From positions 145,001 through 209,000 of the forward strand of contig JARGXX010000039.1 of NCBI GenBank assembly GCA_030374765.1: a DNA stretch of 64,000 nucleotides, in the 5' to 3' direction. Origin of the DNA: Agarophyton chilense. Its lineage: Eukaryota; Rhodophyta; Florideophyceae; Gracilariales; Gracilariaceae. This document shows, one piece after another, positions 1 to 9,900 of the stretch. The notes under the pieces were generated by a model. It searched no databases. It saw only the letters and a program-made list of their open reading frames with translations, and had not been told where the DNA came from. How positions within the stretch are numbered: the stretch's first letter is position 1; each line of letters begins with the position of its first letter. Made by a program: the position numbers and the translations under genes.

Positions 1-243
1 ACAGGTATGGAATTTAGTCTTTTAGAACTACTAGTAAGTAAAGCAGGTGAAGCTTTTTCTCGTTCTTCTATCTTACAAGAAGTTTGGGGGTATAAACCAG
101 AGAGACATGTTGATACTCGAGTAGTAGATGTACATATTTCAAGACTTAGGGCTAAATTAGAAGATGATCCAGGTAATCCAGATTTAATTTTAACAGCCAG
201 AGGAACAGGATATTTATTTCAACGAATCATTGAAAACATATAA
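1..243 (+). CDS. ycf27: OmpR-family response regulator Ycf27, 3' part only
   Basis: The reading frame is open from the first base, so the gene starts left of the window and only about 80 C-terminal residues are visible. They form the winged-helix DNA-binding domain of an OmpR/PhoB-type regulator: the stretch EVWGYKPERHVDTRVVDVHI, followed by SRLRAKLEDDPGNP and a final TARGTGYLF wing, is characteristic. Ycf27 is the plastid homologue of cyanobacterial RpaB, a phospho-regulated transcription factor for photosynthesis genes. The receiver domain is outside the window, so its phospho-acceptor cannot be checked. The gene is followed by an unusually long empty stretch. Confidence 0.93.
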   Translation, partial: TGMEFSLLELLVSKAGEAFSRSSILQEVWGYKPERHVDTRVVDVHISRLRAKLEDDPGNPDLILTARGTGYLFQRIIENI

Positions 244-1541
244 AAATATAGAATTACAAGAAAGATAAGTACCTTCAAGGTGATTAATTTAAATATTAAA
301 CTTTATATAATTTATTGATCTATATAATAAAAAGTATATATGTAAAACTATAGAATATAATGTCTTTTATATAAGATATAAAAATATTACTTCTTTTCAT
401 TTAATTTTCAATTATTTTCATAATTAGTATAATTAAACTGATATCTTGTATTAAGATAATCGTTAAGATTATTTAAATTTGATGTTTTCTTGATATCAAA
501 AATATAAAAAATTCAGTTTTTACATAAAAAGGCTTTAATTACAAGTAATGTATTAACTTCTTAGTAAAAGAACTATGAAACTTAATTGATTGCTGGAAAA
601 TGAAAAGATTATCTAATCGTAAATTAAAAACATACTATGTAAACATGATTTAGTATTCTTTAGTCTGAGATAAAAATAAAAACTTATTAATGAGATTATT
701 AATCTCACCACTAATTGTTTATTTAGTAAGAAAATAACTAGACAAAATGATATAAATATTGATGTGAATATAATTCATATATGTCATTATCAGCACTTAT
801 GTTAAAGTAAGTTAAGTACATTCAAAACTTTATTAAATAGATATTTCATAGAATACTCTAAATAATAGACGATTTATTAAAATATTAAATGCCATATCCA
901 ATATTATGATTAATATGATATACATAATTGATATCATACAAAGTCACAATTATTATACTATATATAGTATATAGCATCATTTTTTGTTATGAACATACAA
1001 TATTAATTGTGGTAAACACTACTACTTTTAGTAAAAAAAATTCAAATAGAAGCTTATGGGTATTGATTTTTTAAATTCAATATATTTATATGTAAAGGCT
1101 AATTATTATCGGTATTGTAAACCAAACAAAGTATATATAAGCCGTTATACATAAAATAAGTTTTCTTAAATATGAGAAGAGAGGGTATATATATATTTAT
1201 TTATTTATCATCTAACTACTGTTATGTATAACATAATTATCTGATTTACTTTTTCTTATATTATCTGTTGATTCATCAATTTCTTTACCATACAAAGCCT
1301 AAAATTTATTATATACTAATATTAGATAATATTTCTTAGTATAAACTTACAAACAAGAACTTATTACTTATTAAAATACTTATAGATTCCAAAATATATA
1401 TTTTTCATTTTAAAGCTTGATTGCATTTTTTATTTTGTACTATATTTATATTTATATGGTGTAAAACAGACAAAAAAGAATATCATAGTACTTTGTGTCA
1501 AAACTAATTATTGTAAACTAAACGATTTAAAAAATATTGCC
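244..1541. other. Long AT-rich stretch without a recognisable gene
   Basis: About 1.3 kb with stops in all frames and no tRNA or conserved RNA that I can recognise. A small hairpin (TGAGATT, 3-nt loop, AATCTCA) lies at 691-707. The segment sits between ycf27 and the bacterial-type leuC-leuD pair and has the same base composition as the decayed DNA on the other side of that pair. Together they look like one large insertion that has lost most of its coding content. This is inference from position and composition. Confidence 0.6.
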
Positions 1542-2861
1542 ATGATTGTAAAAAAAACAATGACGATGTCTGAAAAAATTTTAGCTAGGGCTAGTCAAAA
1601 ACACAATGTTCAAGCAGGCGAAGTTGTATGGTCCAAAGTAAATGTTCTTATGACACATGATCCATGTTCACCAGGAGTTATTAGCATTTTTAAAAAAGAA
1701 TTTGGTAATCAAGCAAAGATTTGGGATCCAGAAGGACACATAATGATTCCGGATCACTTTGTTTTTACATCTGATGAAAAAGCAAATGCAAATATTCGAA
1801 TGATGAGAGACTTCGCTCAAGAACAAGGACATAAATATTTTTATGACCCACATAGCAAAGATTATAAAGGCGTATGCCATATTGCATTAGCACAAGAAGG
1901 ACATAATCGACCAGGAGAAGTACTAGTAGGTACTGATTCACATACTGTAACAAGCGGTGCATTCGGAACATTTGCAATAGGCGTAGGAAACACAGATGCA
2001 GCTTTCATACTGGGGACAGGAGAAATTCTATTGCGTGTCCCTGACACAATAAAAGTGATTTTCCATGGCAGGTTAGGATCTAATATTATGGCAAAAGATT
2101 TAATTTTACTGCTTTTAAAAGATTTAACTACCCAGGGGGCTACATATCAGTCAATTGAATTCACAGGTGAAACTATTGACAATATGACTATCGAAGATAG
2201 AATGACATTATGCAATATGGTAATTGAAGCAGGCGCAAAGAATGGTATCATTATTCCTAATGACAGTACAATTGAATATATTAACGCAAGATCTAATATT
2301 AGAGATTTCGATATTATAGCTCCTGACCAATCAGCTCACTACACAAAAGTTTTAGAATATGATGTAACAAATATACAACCGCAAATTGCTAAACCACATT
2401 CACCAGATAATGTTGATAGTATTGATAATCTTGAAGGAGAGAAAATTGATCGGGCTTACATAGGTAGCTGTACTGGAGGAAAAAGCTCTGATTTTTATGC
2501 AGCTGCGAAAATTTTAAAAAATCATAAAGTATCAATTGATACTTTTGGAGTACCAGCTACGCGTGAAGTATTCTATGAAATTATTAATCAAAAGATCGGT
2601 GACCTATCGGTCTATGAAATTTTAGTAAATGCCGGAGTAAATATGACCACTGAGCCTAGTTGTGCAGCATGTTGCGGTGGACCAATAGATACTTTTGGTA
2701 GAGTAAATAATGCTATGTCTGTAATTTCAACAACCAATAGAAATTTTAGTGGTCGAATGGGGGCTAAATCAGCTAAGATTTACCTCGGTTCACCTTACTC
2801 AGTTGCATCCACAGCAATTACAGGCTATATAACTAACCCTAAAGTTTTTCTTAAAAATTAA
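1542..2861 (+). CDS. leuC: 3-isopropylmalate dehydratase, large subunit
   Basis: This subunit of isopropylmalate isomerase carries the [4Fe-4S] cluster. The enzyme converts 2- to 3-isopropylmalate in leucine synthesis, in the stroma if expressed. The 439 residues are close to the shorter LeuC/HacA-type subunits (about 420). Visible motifs are GTDSHT (130-135), the first cluster cysteine in YIGSCTGG (Cys310), the second cysteine pair in EPSCAACCGG (Cys374 and Cys377, with an extra Cys378), and the C-terminal TTNRNFSGRMG. All ligands are present, so the gene looks intact. Starts at residue 1 or at Met7/Met9 are possible; the later ones match family N-termini better. leuD follows after 13 nt. 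The gene is absent from most plastids and looks horizontally acquired, although its codon use is now as AT-rich as its neighbours. Confidence 0.93.
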   Translation: MIVKKTMTMSEKILARASQKHNVQAGEVVWSKVNVLMTHDPCSPGVISIFKKEFGNQAKIWDPEGHIMIPDHFVFTSDEKANANIRMMRDFAQEQGHKYFYDPHSKDYKGVCHIALAQEGHNRPGEVLVGTDSHTVTSGAFGTFAIGVGNTDAAFILGTGEILLRVPDTIKVIFHGRLGSNIMAKDLILLLLKDLTTQGATYQSIEFTGETIDNMTIEDRMTLCNMVIEAGAKNGIIIPNDSTIEYINARSNIRDFDIIAPDQSAHYTKVLEYDVTNIQPQIAKPHSPDNVDSIDNLEGEKIDRAYIGSCTGGKSSDFYAAAKILKNHKVSIDTFGVPATREVFYEIINQKIGDLSVYEILVNAGVNMTTEPSCAACCGGPIDTFGRVNNAMSVISTTNRNFSGRMGAKSAKIYLGSPYSVASTAITGYITNPKVFLKN

Positions 2862-2874
2862 CCAAATAACTATC

Positions 2875-3444
2875 ATGAGTAAAAAAAACATTAAAGGCAA
2901 AGTATATATATTAGGAAATAACATTAATACAGACCAAATTTTAACTGCCGAATATATGAAAATTAATCCAGCAACTCAAGAAGGCTATCAAGAACTAGGC
3001 TCTTTAGCTATGTCTGGATTATCAGAGAACGAATTATCGTTTATAGATAAATCAACTGGTAAATCATACTATAATATTATTGTTGCTGGGAAAAATTTTG
3101 GCTGCGGGTCATCAAGAGAACATGCACCTATAGCACTTGGTGCTTCAGGAATTAAAGCAGTTATAGCAGAATCATTTGCTAGGATTTTTTTTCGTAATTG
3201 TATTTCAACAGGAGAAATATTGCCTGTTCAAGTAAGTCAAAACTTGTCTAAGTTATTAAAAACAGGTGATACATTAACTATACAGGCATCTGATAATAGA
3301 ATCATACTTCCGGATAACAAGAATATTATTGACTTTAAAGATTTAGGAGATTTAGTGCAAATAGTAAATGCCGGTGGATTATTTAACTATGCAAGACAAA
3401 TTAATAAGATACCTCATACTCAAAATAACTTACTAGTTCACTAA
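2875..3444 (+). CDS. leuD: 3-isopropylmalate dehydratase, small subunit
   Basis: This is the swivel-domain partner of LeuC. The 189 residues begin with the usual GKVYILGNNINTDQILTAEY segment and contain the substrate-binding loop NFGCGSSREHAP (about residues 74-85), followed by GIKAVIAESFARIFFRNCISTGE, all typical of a functional LeuD. It lies 13 nt behind leuC on the same strand, so the pair is very likely co-transcribed and the two products form the heterodimeric isomerase. Downstream, coding sequence stops and 3.7 kb of decayed DNA begins. The intact frame beside so much decay suggests selection keeps this pair. Confidence 0.93.
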   Translation: MSKKNIKGKVYILGNNINTDQILTAEYMKINPATQEGYQELGSLAMSGLSENELSFIDKSTGKSYYNIIVAGKNFGCGSSREHAPIALGASGIKAVIAESFARIFFRNCISTGEILPVQVSQNLSKLLKTGDTLTIQASDNRIILPDNKNIIDFKDLGDLVQIVNAGGLFNYARQINKIPHTQNNLLVH

Positions 3445-3916
3445 AATAATAGGATATAATTTTTTACTTTAATTAAACAATTGATTAACTCATGGCTGAA
3501 CTAAATTTACCTAAATATAAGCTGTGATATATAAATCCATGAAAATTGGGTGATAAATTTGAGATCGTAAAGGATATATCAAAAATAAATTAAATAAAAT
3601 AGTGGTATATAGTTAAATATTTAAGTAATAAAAATAATGATATTCAATAATCATTATAGAAATATATTTAGATAGTATATTAGATGCTCTAATTCTATAG
3701 AAAAGTTTAATATACATTTCAAGTATAAGGATAATATAATCAAGAATTTAATGCAATTTTTTTACATAGATTAGAATTCAATCTCTTATATAAATCATAA
3801 TTATTATCGTCTTTAGTAATTCTGATAATTATTTGAAAATTAATATGCAATATGGTACTCTAAAACATTTTGATTTAACTGTTTTTTATCTTTACTACAT
3901 CAATATAACAACTCTA

Positions 3917-4196
3917 TATATCCACTTGATACTTTTAAGCTTGATGTAACATCTATATTAAGTTTGGTAGATTATGATAGTGCATAAAGCCGTAGAAAAC
4001 TTTTGTATTCATTGAAAAAATTGTCTATGACTATAATTGAATGTGGTAAACAATATCTTAAGTTTGATCCGAGTAAATTGCAGTTTTAAGATGATTATTT
4101 TTGCTCTTTTTGTGGCAATTTATTAAGTTTCGAGAGTTTATTTCATGTAAAATTAACATCTATTGATATTCAAGTGAGTTTGAATTCGTATTGTTG
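3917..4196 (+). pseudogene. Relic coding stretch, possibly PilP-like
   Basis: One plus-strand frame reads as protein with two internal stops. It includes IYPLDTFKLDVTSILSLVDY and, further on, CGKQYLKFDPSKLQF and DDYFCSFCGNLLSF. The first segment loosely resembles the PLE-x-[FY]-x-L-[DS]-SLR core of PilP-type pilus lipoproteins, whose gene precedes the secretin gene pilQ in bacterial pil operons. That is a weak resemblance, noted only because a secretin-like relic follows about 0.6 kb downstream. I do not otherwise recognise it. Confidence 0.2.
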
Positions 4197-4737
4197 AAGC
4201 AAGTAATTATTATGCTTCGGTCAATTGGTAATCTTTTATTAGTTTGCCTAATATTAAATTGCTGTTGTTGTACTTATATTTTTGTCTTAATGTTAAAGTC
4301 TCAACTTATTTTACTGAGTTTACTGTTAAATCTTTAGTAAAAGATCTGTACCCTAACTTAAATACTTCCTCTAATATCCAGTTCTATTCGCAAGATTTCA
4401 GAAAAATGCTTTTATTTTCTGTAGAACATTAAAATTTATTTATTGATTTTGAATTTCATCCTATAGTAAAATCAGGAGATCTAAACTGATTATTGTTTAA
4501 ATTTTCACAACAACATATTTAAATGTGTTGTTTTCTTTACATTTTCATATTTTTATATTCGTATGATCTATTAAATGCCATAGTGTGTTTAATAGATCTA
4601 ATATTTGAATATATCGAATTTAATTACCTACAAGAATGGAGATATTATGGAGAGTAGATGATCGGGGAAGATATTAAAAAATGCGTTTGTCATACAGAAA
4701 AATTTTTTCGTTTATCCTCATAATATATGAGTAACAT

Positions 4738-5632
4738 AATACATTAATCCAAATAAATTTTGATGATATCAAAGATGCTTTATATCTCATATTTGATAAT
4801 AGAAATCTTAAAGCTTGCGTTATAGTTGAGCGACCTAATGATGTATATATTAGGTATGATTATTTTTGTGTTTTTATTTTTTCAATAAAATAAAAAATAT
4901 AGTAAATCCCCAAATTTTAGATGTTAAGGATATATCTGGCAAGTATAGCACTTCAAAGATTGATGTATTTGAATAATATAAGATATATATCTTATGTGAA
5001 ATCAACACAAGGAAAGGCTTTTAATAGCTTTAAAGATGCATCTAAAGAAGTTGTTTATGATGTCTAGGATAAGAAAGACGATTGCTATTTAAAAGATGAG
5101 CTTATCTTCTTATATGTAATTTTTGAACTGCTTTTTTTTTTATCACATGAATAACCTTATGCCATCTGTAGCAGGTAGGTTAATTTCATTTGCTGCAAAT
5201 AACATAATTAAAAAAATGTTTATATACAAATAGTAGAGTCGTCACCAGTTCAAAGTACAATATTTAGTCATCATAATAATATTTTAAAAGGAGATGATTT
5301 CACTACAGCTATTTTGCCTTTAAGACACACAAATGTAGCAGAAATCGATCAGATTTTAGTAGAAGTATCAGATGTACATTCTCTTTATGCTCAATATTTT
5401 ATTCCCGAAACAATGTCCGATAAGGGAGGAAATATTTTTGATTCTGCTGGATATATAATAACTAATCTGATATTTAATATAAAAAAAGCTAGACTATCTG
5501 ATCTAAATATATTAAATCAATATTGATGGGCCGACAACTAGCTTAACAGTACAAATTCAAAGTGCTGGTGAAGTATATAAACAGCATACAAATAAAGAAA
5601 GAATTTCATTTATTCACTTATTGCTAAAATAA
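4738..5632 (+). pseudogene. Broken secretin-like gene (GspD/PilQ type), N0-N1-N2-N3 fragments
   Basis: Four fragments lie in the order of secretin periplasmic domains, mostly in one frame. (1) 4738-4893: INFDDIKDALYLIFDNRNLK then VYIRYDYF, like the N0/STN domain. (2) 4921-5073: LQRLMYLNNIRYISYV, QGKAFNSFKDASKEVVYDV, like N1 (hydrophobic helix, G-K-x-x, SKEEVYEL). (3) 5159-5526: GRLISFAANNIIKKM in a shifted frame, then DDFTTAILPLRHTNVAEIDQ and DSAGYIITNLIFNI, like the N2 core (DE-x-x-T-x-x-[IV]-P-L-x-x-x-x-A). (4) 5525-5632, again shifted: DGPTTSLTVQIQSAGEVYK, like the start of N3. Stops at 4891, 5074 and 5149 and at least two frame changes make it non-functional. The C-terminal beta-barrel domain is not visible. 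The assignment rests on domain order and recalled family patterns, not on a database search. Confidence 0.5.
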
Positions 5633-5781
5633 GTAAAATTTTTATTGTATATTTTTTTATTTTCAAGTTATAGAATTTATCTATATATTTATATTTACTG
5701 AGAAGAATTACAAAAAAATAAAAAAATATATAAAAGACCCATCTTAGTAAGAAGCATTACTTGAATGAAGATGAATAACAT

Positions 5782-6031
5782 ATGAAAAAGATACAAAAAG
5801 TTTTATTAACGAATTTTATATTTATAGCTAATGTGCATCAGCTAAAATTACCTCAAACAAATTTTTTATAAAGGTGATCTAAAGATAGTTATACTAAGAG
5901 ATACTTGTGATAATGAAGTAAATGTTGAAATAAATAATAGCACTAAGTCTGGTACTAAAATTCTTTATAGAGATTTTAGAAACTTTTTATCTTTTTCTTT
6001 ATGTTCTTTATGTCACTATATAAAAGTGTAA
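5782..6031 (+). pseudogene. Broken reading frame with signal-peptide-like start
   Basis: An ATG at 5782 opens a frame starting MKKIQKVLLTNFIFIANV, which resembles a bacterial secretion signal, and stops at a TAA after about 29 codons. In another frame the reading continues as FYKGDLKIVILRDTCDNE, VNVEINNSTKSGTKILYRDF, up to TAA at 6029-6031. One small indel would join the two. I do not recognise the family. Its position just downstream of the secretin-like relic and the exported-protein look suggest it belongs to the same acquired segment. Confidence 0.3.
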
Positions 6032-7127
6032 ATGAATTTATCTCAAATATTCAACCGATTTACGTATTTTTATAGGTACCCAAATATTAAGTGATTAATA
6101 AGAATATTGAAAGTATAATATAAATATTCAATAATGAATATATTGAATTTTTAGATATTTACTTACAAAAATATTACAATTAATGTAATAATACTTTTAT
6201 TGGAATTCAAAAGATGTAAGTTATTAGCATGAGCTTGATGCTTAGTCTCCAGTTCAGAATTTATGCTTTATTTGATGTCTTTTATTATAGGAATAATAAA
6301 ACATATTTTTTTTCTTAAGCAAATAGAAAAACACTTTTATTGTTTATAAATTATCAAAATAAGTTTCATTATAGCAGCTATTATGTTAACCAAATAATAA
6401 AAAAGCCATAATCTTATTAGTAAAGTGATCATATATAATCAACTTATTTTTTACGTGTATCAAAACTAATTTAGTAATAATTTTTATAGCATTAGAAGTA
6501 TACTGTTTAAATTTTTCATATTTTAATAAAGAGTTATTAAATAAGATTTATCAGAACTCAAGTAAATAATCTTTACATACAAGCAATTATAAATTGCCAT
6601 TAATTACAATAAAGTTACTAAATAAAAATAAAATTCACATATTCATATTTGATAATATATTCTTAGTTTTAAGGAAAGCATAAAATCTTTATTATGTATT
6701 ACTATCATAAGAACTCAATAAGCAAATATTCATGTTCAAATTTTTTAAATTAAAAATAATAATAGAATGTAATCTATTGCAATATGTAAAAGAGTGATAG
6801 ATTATTTTAACTGGCTAAATACTATATTTAGTTTTAAAAACAGATAAAAATCAAATAAGAAATGTAATATTTGTTATACTATAATTGTATTATATGAAAA
6901 TTTTAGTTTAAGATCAATTACAAACTTAGAGAACTAATTAGAACCTTTTAATTTTGTTACTAACTTTAGTATTCAATAGCCTTATAATATAATTATAAGC
7001 GTAAAGAAAAGTAAAGTGACTTTACAGAATTATTATAAGCATTACTGAACATTACGCATTAAAATGTAATGGATAAATAAGCTTACAATTTATTTACTTA
7101 ATTAGTTTTACTCTGGAGATTTATTTT

Positions 7128-8183
7128 ATGACCATAGCAATTGGACAAGAAAAAACCCGCGGCAGATTTGATTTAATTGATGACTGGGTTAAAAGAGACC
7201 GGTTTGTATTTGTGGGCTGGTCTGGCTTACTTCTTTTTCCATGCTCTTATCTCGCATTAGGAGGATGGTTAACAGGCACTACATTTGTTACATCTTGGTA
7301 TACACATGGATTAGCAAGTTCATATTTAGAAGGTTGCAACTTCTTGACTTCAGCTGTATCTACACCAGCTAATAGCATGGGACATTCATTATTATTACTA
7401 TGGGGTCCTGAAGCACAAGGTGATTTTACTAGATGGTGTCAAATTGGAGGTCTTTGGGCTTTTATTGCTTTACATGGATCATTTGCGTTAATTGGCTTCT
7501 GCTTGAGACAGTTTGAAATCGCTAGACTTGTTGGAATTAGACCATATAATGCTATTGCATTTTCAGGACCGATCGCTGTATTCGTCTCAGTATTTTTAAT
7601 GTACCCACTTGGACAAGCAAGTTGGTTCTTTGCACCTAGTTTTGGTGTAGCTGCAATCTTTAGATTTTTACTATTTCTACAAGGATTTCATAACTGGACA
7701 TTAAACCCATTTCATATGATGGGTGTAGCAGGAATATTAGGAGGAGCTTTATTATGTGCGATCCATGGCGCTACTGTTCAAAATACTTTATTTGAAGATG
7801 GCGATGCTGCAGATACATTTAGAGCATTTACCCCTACACAATCTGAAGAGACATATTCAATGGTTACTGCTAATCGTTTTTGGTCACAAATTTTTGGTGT
7901 TGCTTTTTCTAACAAACGTTGGTTGCACTTCTTTATGTTATTTGTACCAGTTACTGGACTTTGGACAAGTGCATTTGGTATAGTTGGGCTAGCCTTAAAT
8001 TTGAGAGCATATGATTTTGTATCACAAGAATTAAGAGCTGCAGAAGACCCAGAATTTGAAACATTTTATACTAAAAATATCTTATTAAATGAAGGGATTC
8101 GTGCATGGATGGCAGCACAAGATCAGCCACACGAGAACTTTATATTCCCTGAGGAGGTTTTACCACGTGGAAACGCCCTTTAA
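7128..8183 (+). CDS. psbD: Photosystem II D2 protein
   Basis: D2 is one of the two reaction-centre subunits of photosystem II and binds pheophytin, QA and the P680 chlorophylls in the thylakoid membrane. Its 351 residues match the usual length. It begins [20 protein letters not shown] and ends in the conserved C-terminal [12 protein letters not shown]. Five membrane helices are evident, with QA-site and iron-ligand histidines in [18 protein letters not shown] at 7115-7118 lies 9 nt before the ATG. The 3' end overlaps psbC by 17 nt, as in cyanobacteria and most plastids. No clear -35/-10 pair stands out upstream; a TATAAT at 6880-6885 is the best -10 candidate. Confidence 0.98.
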   Translation: MTIAIGQEKTRGRFDLIDDWVKRDRFVFVGWSGLLLFPCSYLALGGWLTGTTFVTSWYTHGLASSYLEGCNFLTSAVSTPANSMGHSLLLLWGPEAQGDFTRWCQIGGLWAFIALHGSFALIGFCLRQFEIARLVGIRPYNAIAFSGPIAVFVSVFLMYPLGQASWFFAPSFGVAAIFRFLLFLQGFHNWTLNPFHMMGVAGILGGALLCAIHGATVQNTLFEDGDAADTFRAFTPTQSEETYSMVTANRFWSQIFGVAFSNKRWLHFFMLFVPVTGLWTSAFGIVGLALNLRAYDFVSQELRAAEDPEFETFYTKNILLNEGIRAWMAAQDQPHENFIFPEEVLPRGNAL

Positions 8184-9549
8184 TCAAAATATCGTAAGCG
8201 GTAGAGATCTTGAATCTACAGGATTTGCATGGTGGTCCGGCAATGCAAGATTAATAAACGTATCAGGCAAACTTCTAGGTGCCCACGTAGCGCACGCCGG
8301 TATAATGGTTTTTTGGACAGGCGCAATGACATTATTTGAGGTAGCTCACTTTATACCAGAAAAACCTTTATATGAACAAGGCTTTATACTAATACCTCAT
8401 TTGTCAACATTAGGTTGGGGCGTTGGTCCTGGGGGAGAAATAGTTAACATATACCCATACTTTGTAGTAGGTATTCTACATTTAATATCTTCCGCAGTAC
8501 TCGGTTTTGGCGGATTATACCATGCTTTAATCGGACCGGATACACTAGAAGAATCATTTCCATTTTTTGGTTATGATTGGAGAGATAAAAATAAAATGAC
8601 AACAATACTTGGTATACATCTTGTATTACTAGGCATAGGATCTTTTTTACTTGTAATTAAAGCCTTGTTTTTCGGTGGAGTATATGATACATGGGCTCCA
8701 GGTGGAGGAGATGTACGATTAATTAATAACCCAACTTTAAACCCAGCTATCATATTTGGATATGTACTTAAATCCCCATTTGGAGGTGACGGCTGGATAG
8801 TAAGCGTCAATAATATGGAAGACTTAATTGGTGGGCATGTATGGATTGGTGTAGTTTGCATCGCCGGAGGAATATGGCATATCCTTACCAAACCGTTCGC
8901 TTGGGCAAGAAGAGCGTTTGTTTGGTCTGGCGAAGCGTACTTATCTTATAGCTTAGGCGCTCTATCTCTTATGGGCTTAACTGCTTCTAACTATGTTTGG
9001 TATAACAATACAGCATATCCGAGCGAATTTTATGGACCGACTGGTCCAGAAGCTTCTCAAGCACAAGCTTTCACTTTTCTTGTACGAGATCAAAGACTAG
9101 GAGCAAACGTAGCATCTGCTCAAGGTCCTACAGGTTTAGGTAAATATTTAATGAGATCACCTAGTGGAGAAATTATATTTGGTGGAGAAACAATGCGTTT
9201 TTGGGATTTAAGAGCTCCATGGGTAGAACCATTAAGAGGAGCTAATGGCTTAGATTTAAATAAAATTAAAAACGATATCCAACCATGGCAAGAAAGAAGA
9301 GCAGCTGAATACATGACACATGCACCATTAGGTTCTCTGAATTCAGTCGGTGGCGTTGCAACAGAAATAAATTCTGTAAATTATGTATCACCTAGAAGCT
9401 GGTTAACAACATCTCATTTCTTTCTAGGATTCTTTTTATTTATTGGGCATCTATGGCATGCAGGACGCGCAAGAGCAGCAGCTGCAGGATTTGAAAAGGG
9501 GATTAACAGAGAAAACGAAGCCGTATTATCTATGAGACCATTAGACTAA
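8167..9549 (+). CDS. psbC: Photosystem II CP43 chlorophyll-binding protein
   Basis: CP43 is a core antenna protein of photosystem II and also contributes to the oxygen-evolving site through its large lumenal loop. I take the start as GTG at 8167, giving 460 residues beginning [15 protein letters not shown] strong ribosome-binding site (GAGGAGG, about 8151-8157) inside psbD lies 9 nt upstream, and the psbD/psbC overlap with GTG start is the conserved arrangement. An open frame extends further upstream within psbD but has no family support. The lumenal motif [17 protein letters not shown] and the final [20 protein letters not shown] are intact. A hairpin follows 31 nt after the stop. Confidence 0.96.
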   Translation: METPFNQNIVSGRDLESTGFAWWSGNARLINVSGKLLGAHVAHAGIMVFWTGAMTLFEVAHFIPEKPLYEQGFILIPHLSTLGWGVGPGGEIVNIYPYFVVGILHLISSAVLGFGGLYHALIGPDTLEESFPFFGYDWRDKNKMTTILGIHLVLLGIGSFLLVIKALFFGGVYDTWAPGGGDVRLINNPTLNPAIIFGYVLKSPFGGDGWIVSVNNMEDLIGGHVWIGVVCIAGGIWHILTKPFAWARRAFVWSGEAYLSYSLGALSLMGLTASNYVWYNNTAYPSEFYGPTGPEASQAQAFTFLVRDQRLGANVASAQGPTGLGKYLMRSPSGEIIFGGETMRFWDLRAPWVEPLRGANGLDLNKIKNDIQPWQERRAAEYMTHAPLGSLNSVGGVATEINSVNYVSPRSWLTTSHFFLGFFLFIGHLWHAGRARAAAAGFEKGINRENEAVLSMRPLD

Positions 9550-9580
9550 AATTATACATTTGAATACAAAACAACAATAA

Positions 9581-9632
9581 AAAAAGCTATTCTTAATTAG
9601 AAAAAATCATTTTCAGTTAAGAATAGCTTTTT
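9581..9632. terminator. Hairpin between convergent psbC and ycf17
   Basis: Perfect 16-bp inverted repeat: AAAAAGCTATTCTTAA at 9581-9596 and TTAAGAATAGCTTTTT at 9617-9632, with a 20-nt loop. The A-run on one side and T-run on the other make it suitable as a 3' end or RNA-stabilising element for both strands. psbC ends just before it and ycf17 ends just after it, on opposite strands. Confidence 0.7.
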
Positions 9633-9671
9633 ATTTTAAATACCATAATACAATTATGGACCATCTAAATA

Positions 9672-9824
9672 CTAAATACCTAGTAATTCTGCTATAGATA
9701 AATCAGAAAAGTATTCTATACAAAAAATAATAACAAAAGATAGCATAGCTAATCTACCATTCCAACTTTCTGAACCTAAGGAAAAACCCCAAATCCATCT
9801 ATTTCTTTGATTATAAAATTGCAC
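9672..9824 (-). CDS. ycf17: Small high-light-inducible-type (CAB-like) protein Ycf17
   Basis: A 50-residue product that reads NRWIWGFSLGSESWNGRLAM followed by a hydrophobic helix and ends DLSIAELLGI. The E-x-x-N-G-R-x-A-M motif is the chlorophyll-binding helix signature of the LHC superfamily. Single-helix members of this kind (Hlips/SCPs, plastid Ycf17) bind pigment and protect photosystem II assembly. There is no ATG in frame. The frame is open back to about 9871, and GTG at 9822-9824 gives a length like other Ycf17 proteins (about 48), so I chose it. It is convergent with psbC and divergent from the upp-like gene. Confidence 0.82.
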   Translation of the reverse strand: MQFYNQRNRWIWGFSLGSESWNGRLAMLSFVIIFCIEYFSDLSIAELLGI

Positions 9825-9900
9825 CTGACTAGAATCAACCTTATGTTTGTTTAAAAAATTAGATATACTATATTATAGTATTCAGTTTATTTACATTCAC

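Larger units (their letters stand above)
3445..7127. other. Decayed, probably acquired DNA between leuD and psbD
   Basis: About 3.7 kb with no intact gene. Several plus-strand stretches look like former coding sequence interrupted by stops and frame changes; the clearest are listed separately. Two hairpins are visible: 4509-4532 (near-perfect palindrome AACAACATATTT/AAATGTGTTGTT) and 4565-4598 (11-bp stem GATCTATTAAA, 12-nt loop). The last kilobase, 6040-7127, is very AT-rich and seems empty apart from the psbD leader. A plastid genome otherwise this compact would not normally hold such a gap, which fits foreign DNA under decay. Confidence 0.6.

Noticed and set aside
4244..4432. A 62-codon frame opening with TTG in the leuD-psbD interval
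   Set aside because: No start context, no family resemblance, and it lies within decayed DNA. I treat it as part of the relic region, not as a gene.
5314..5526. A 70-codon frame as a stand-alone gene
   Set aside because: Its frame is open further upstream (from about 5212) and its content fits the N2 part of the secretin-like relic, so it is a fragment and not a separate gene.
244..7127. tmRNA, SRP RNA, CRISPR array or intact plasmid replication gene in the empty regions
   Set aside because: I looked for the tRNA-like ends of tmRNA, the SRP tetraloop region, regularly spaced direct repeats and long frames and saw none.
8089..8166. psbC start upstream within psbD
   Set aside because: The frame is open but the sequence is psbD in another frame; the GTG at 8167 with GGAGG before it is the conserved start.
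9847..9900. Earlier ATG for the upp-like gene
   Set aside because: The extra 18 codons have no UPRT counterpart, while the second ATG starts at the conserved LNIHILTHP segment.
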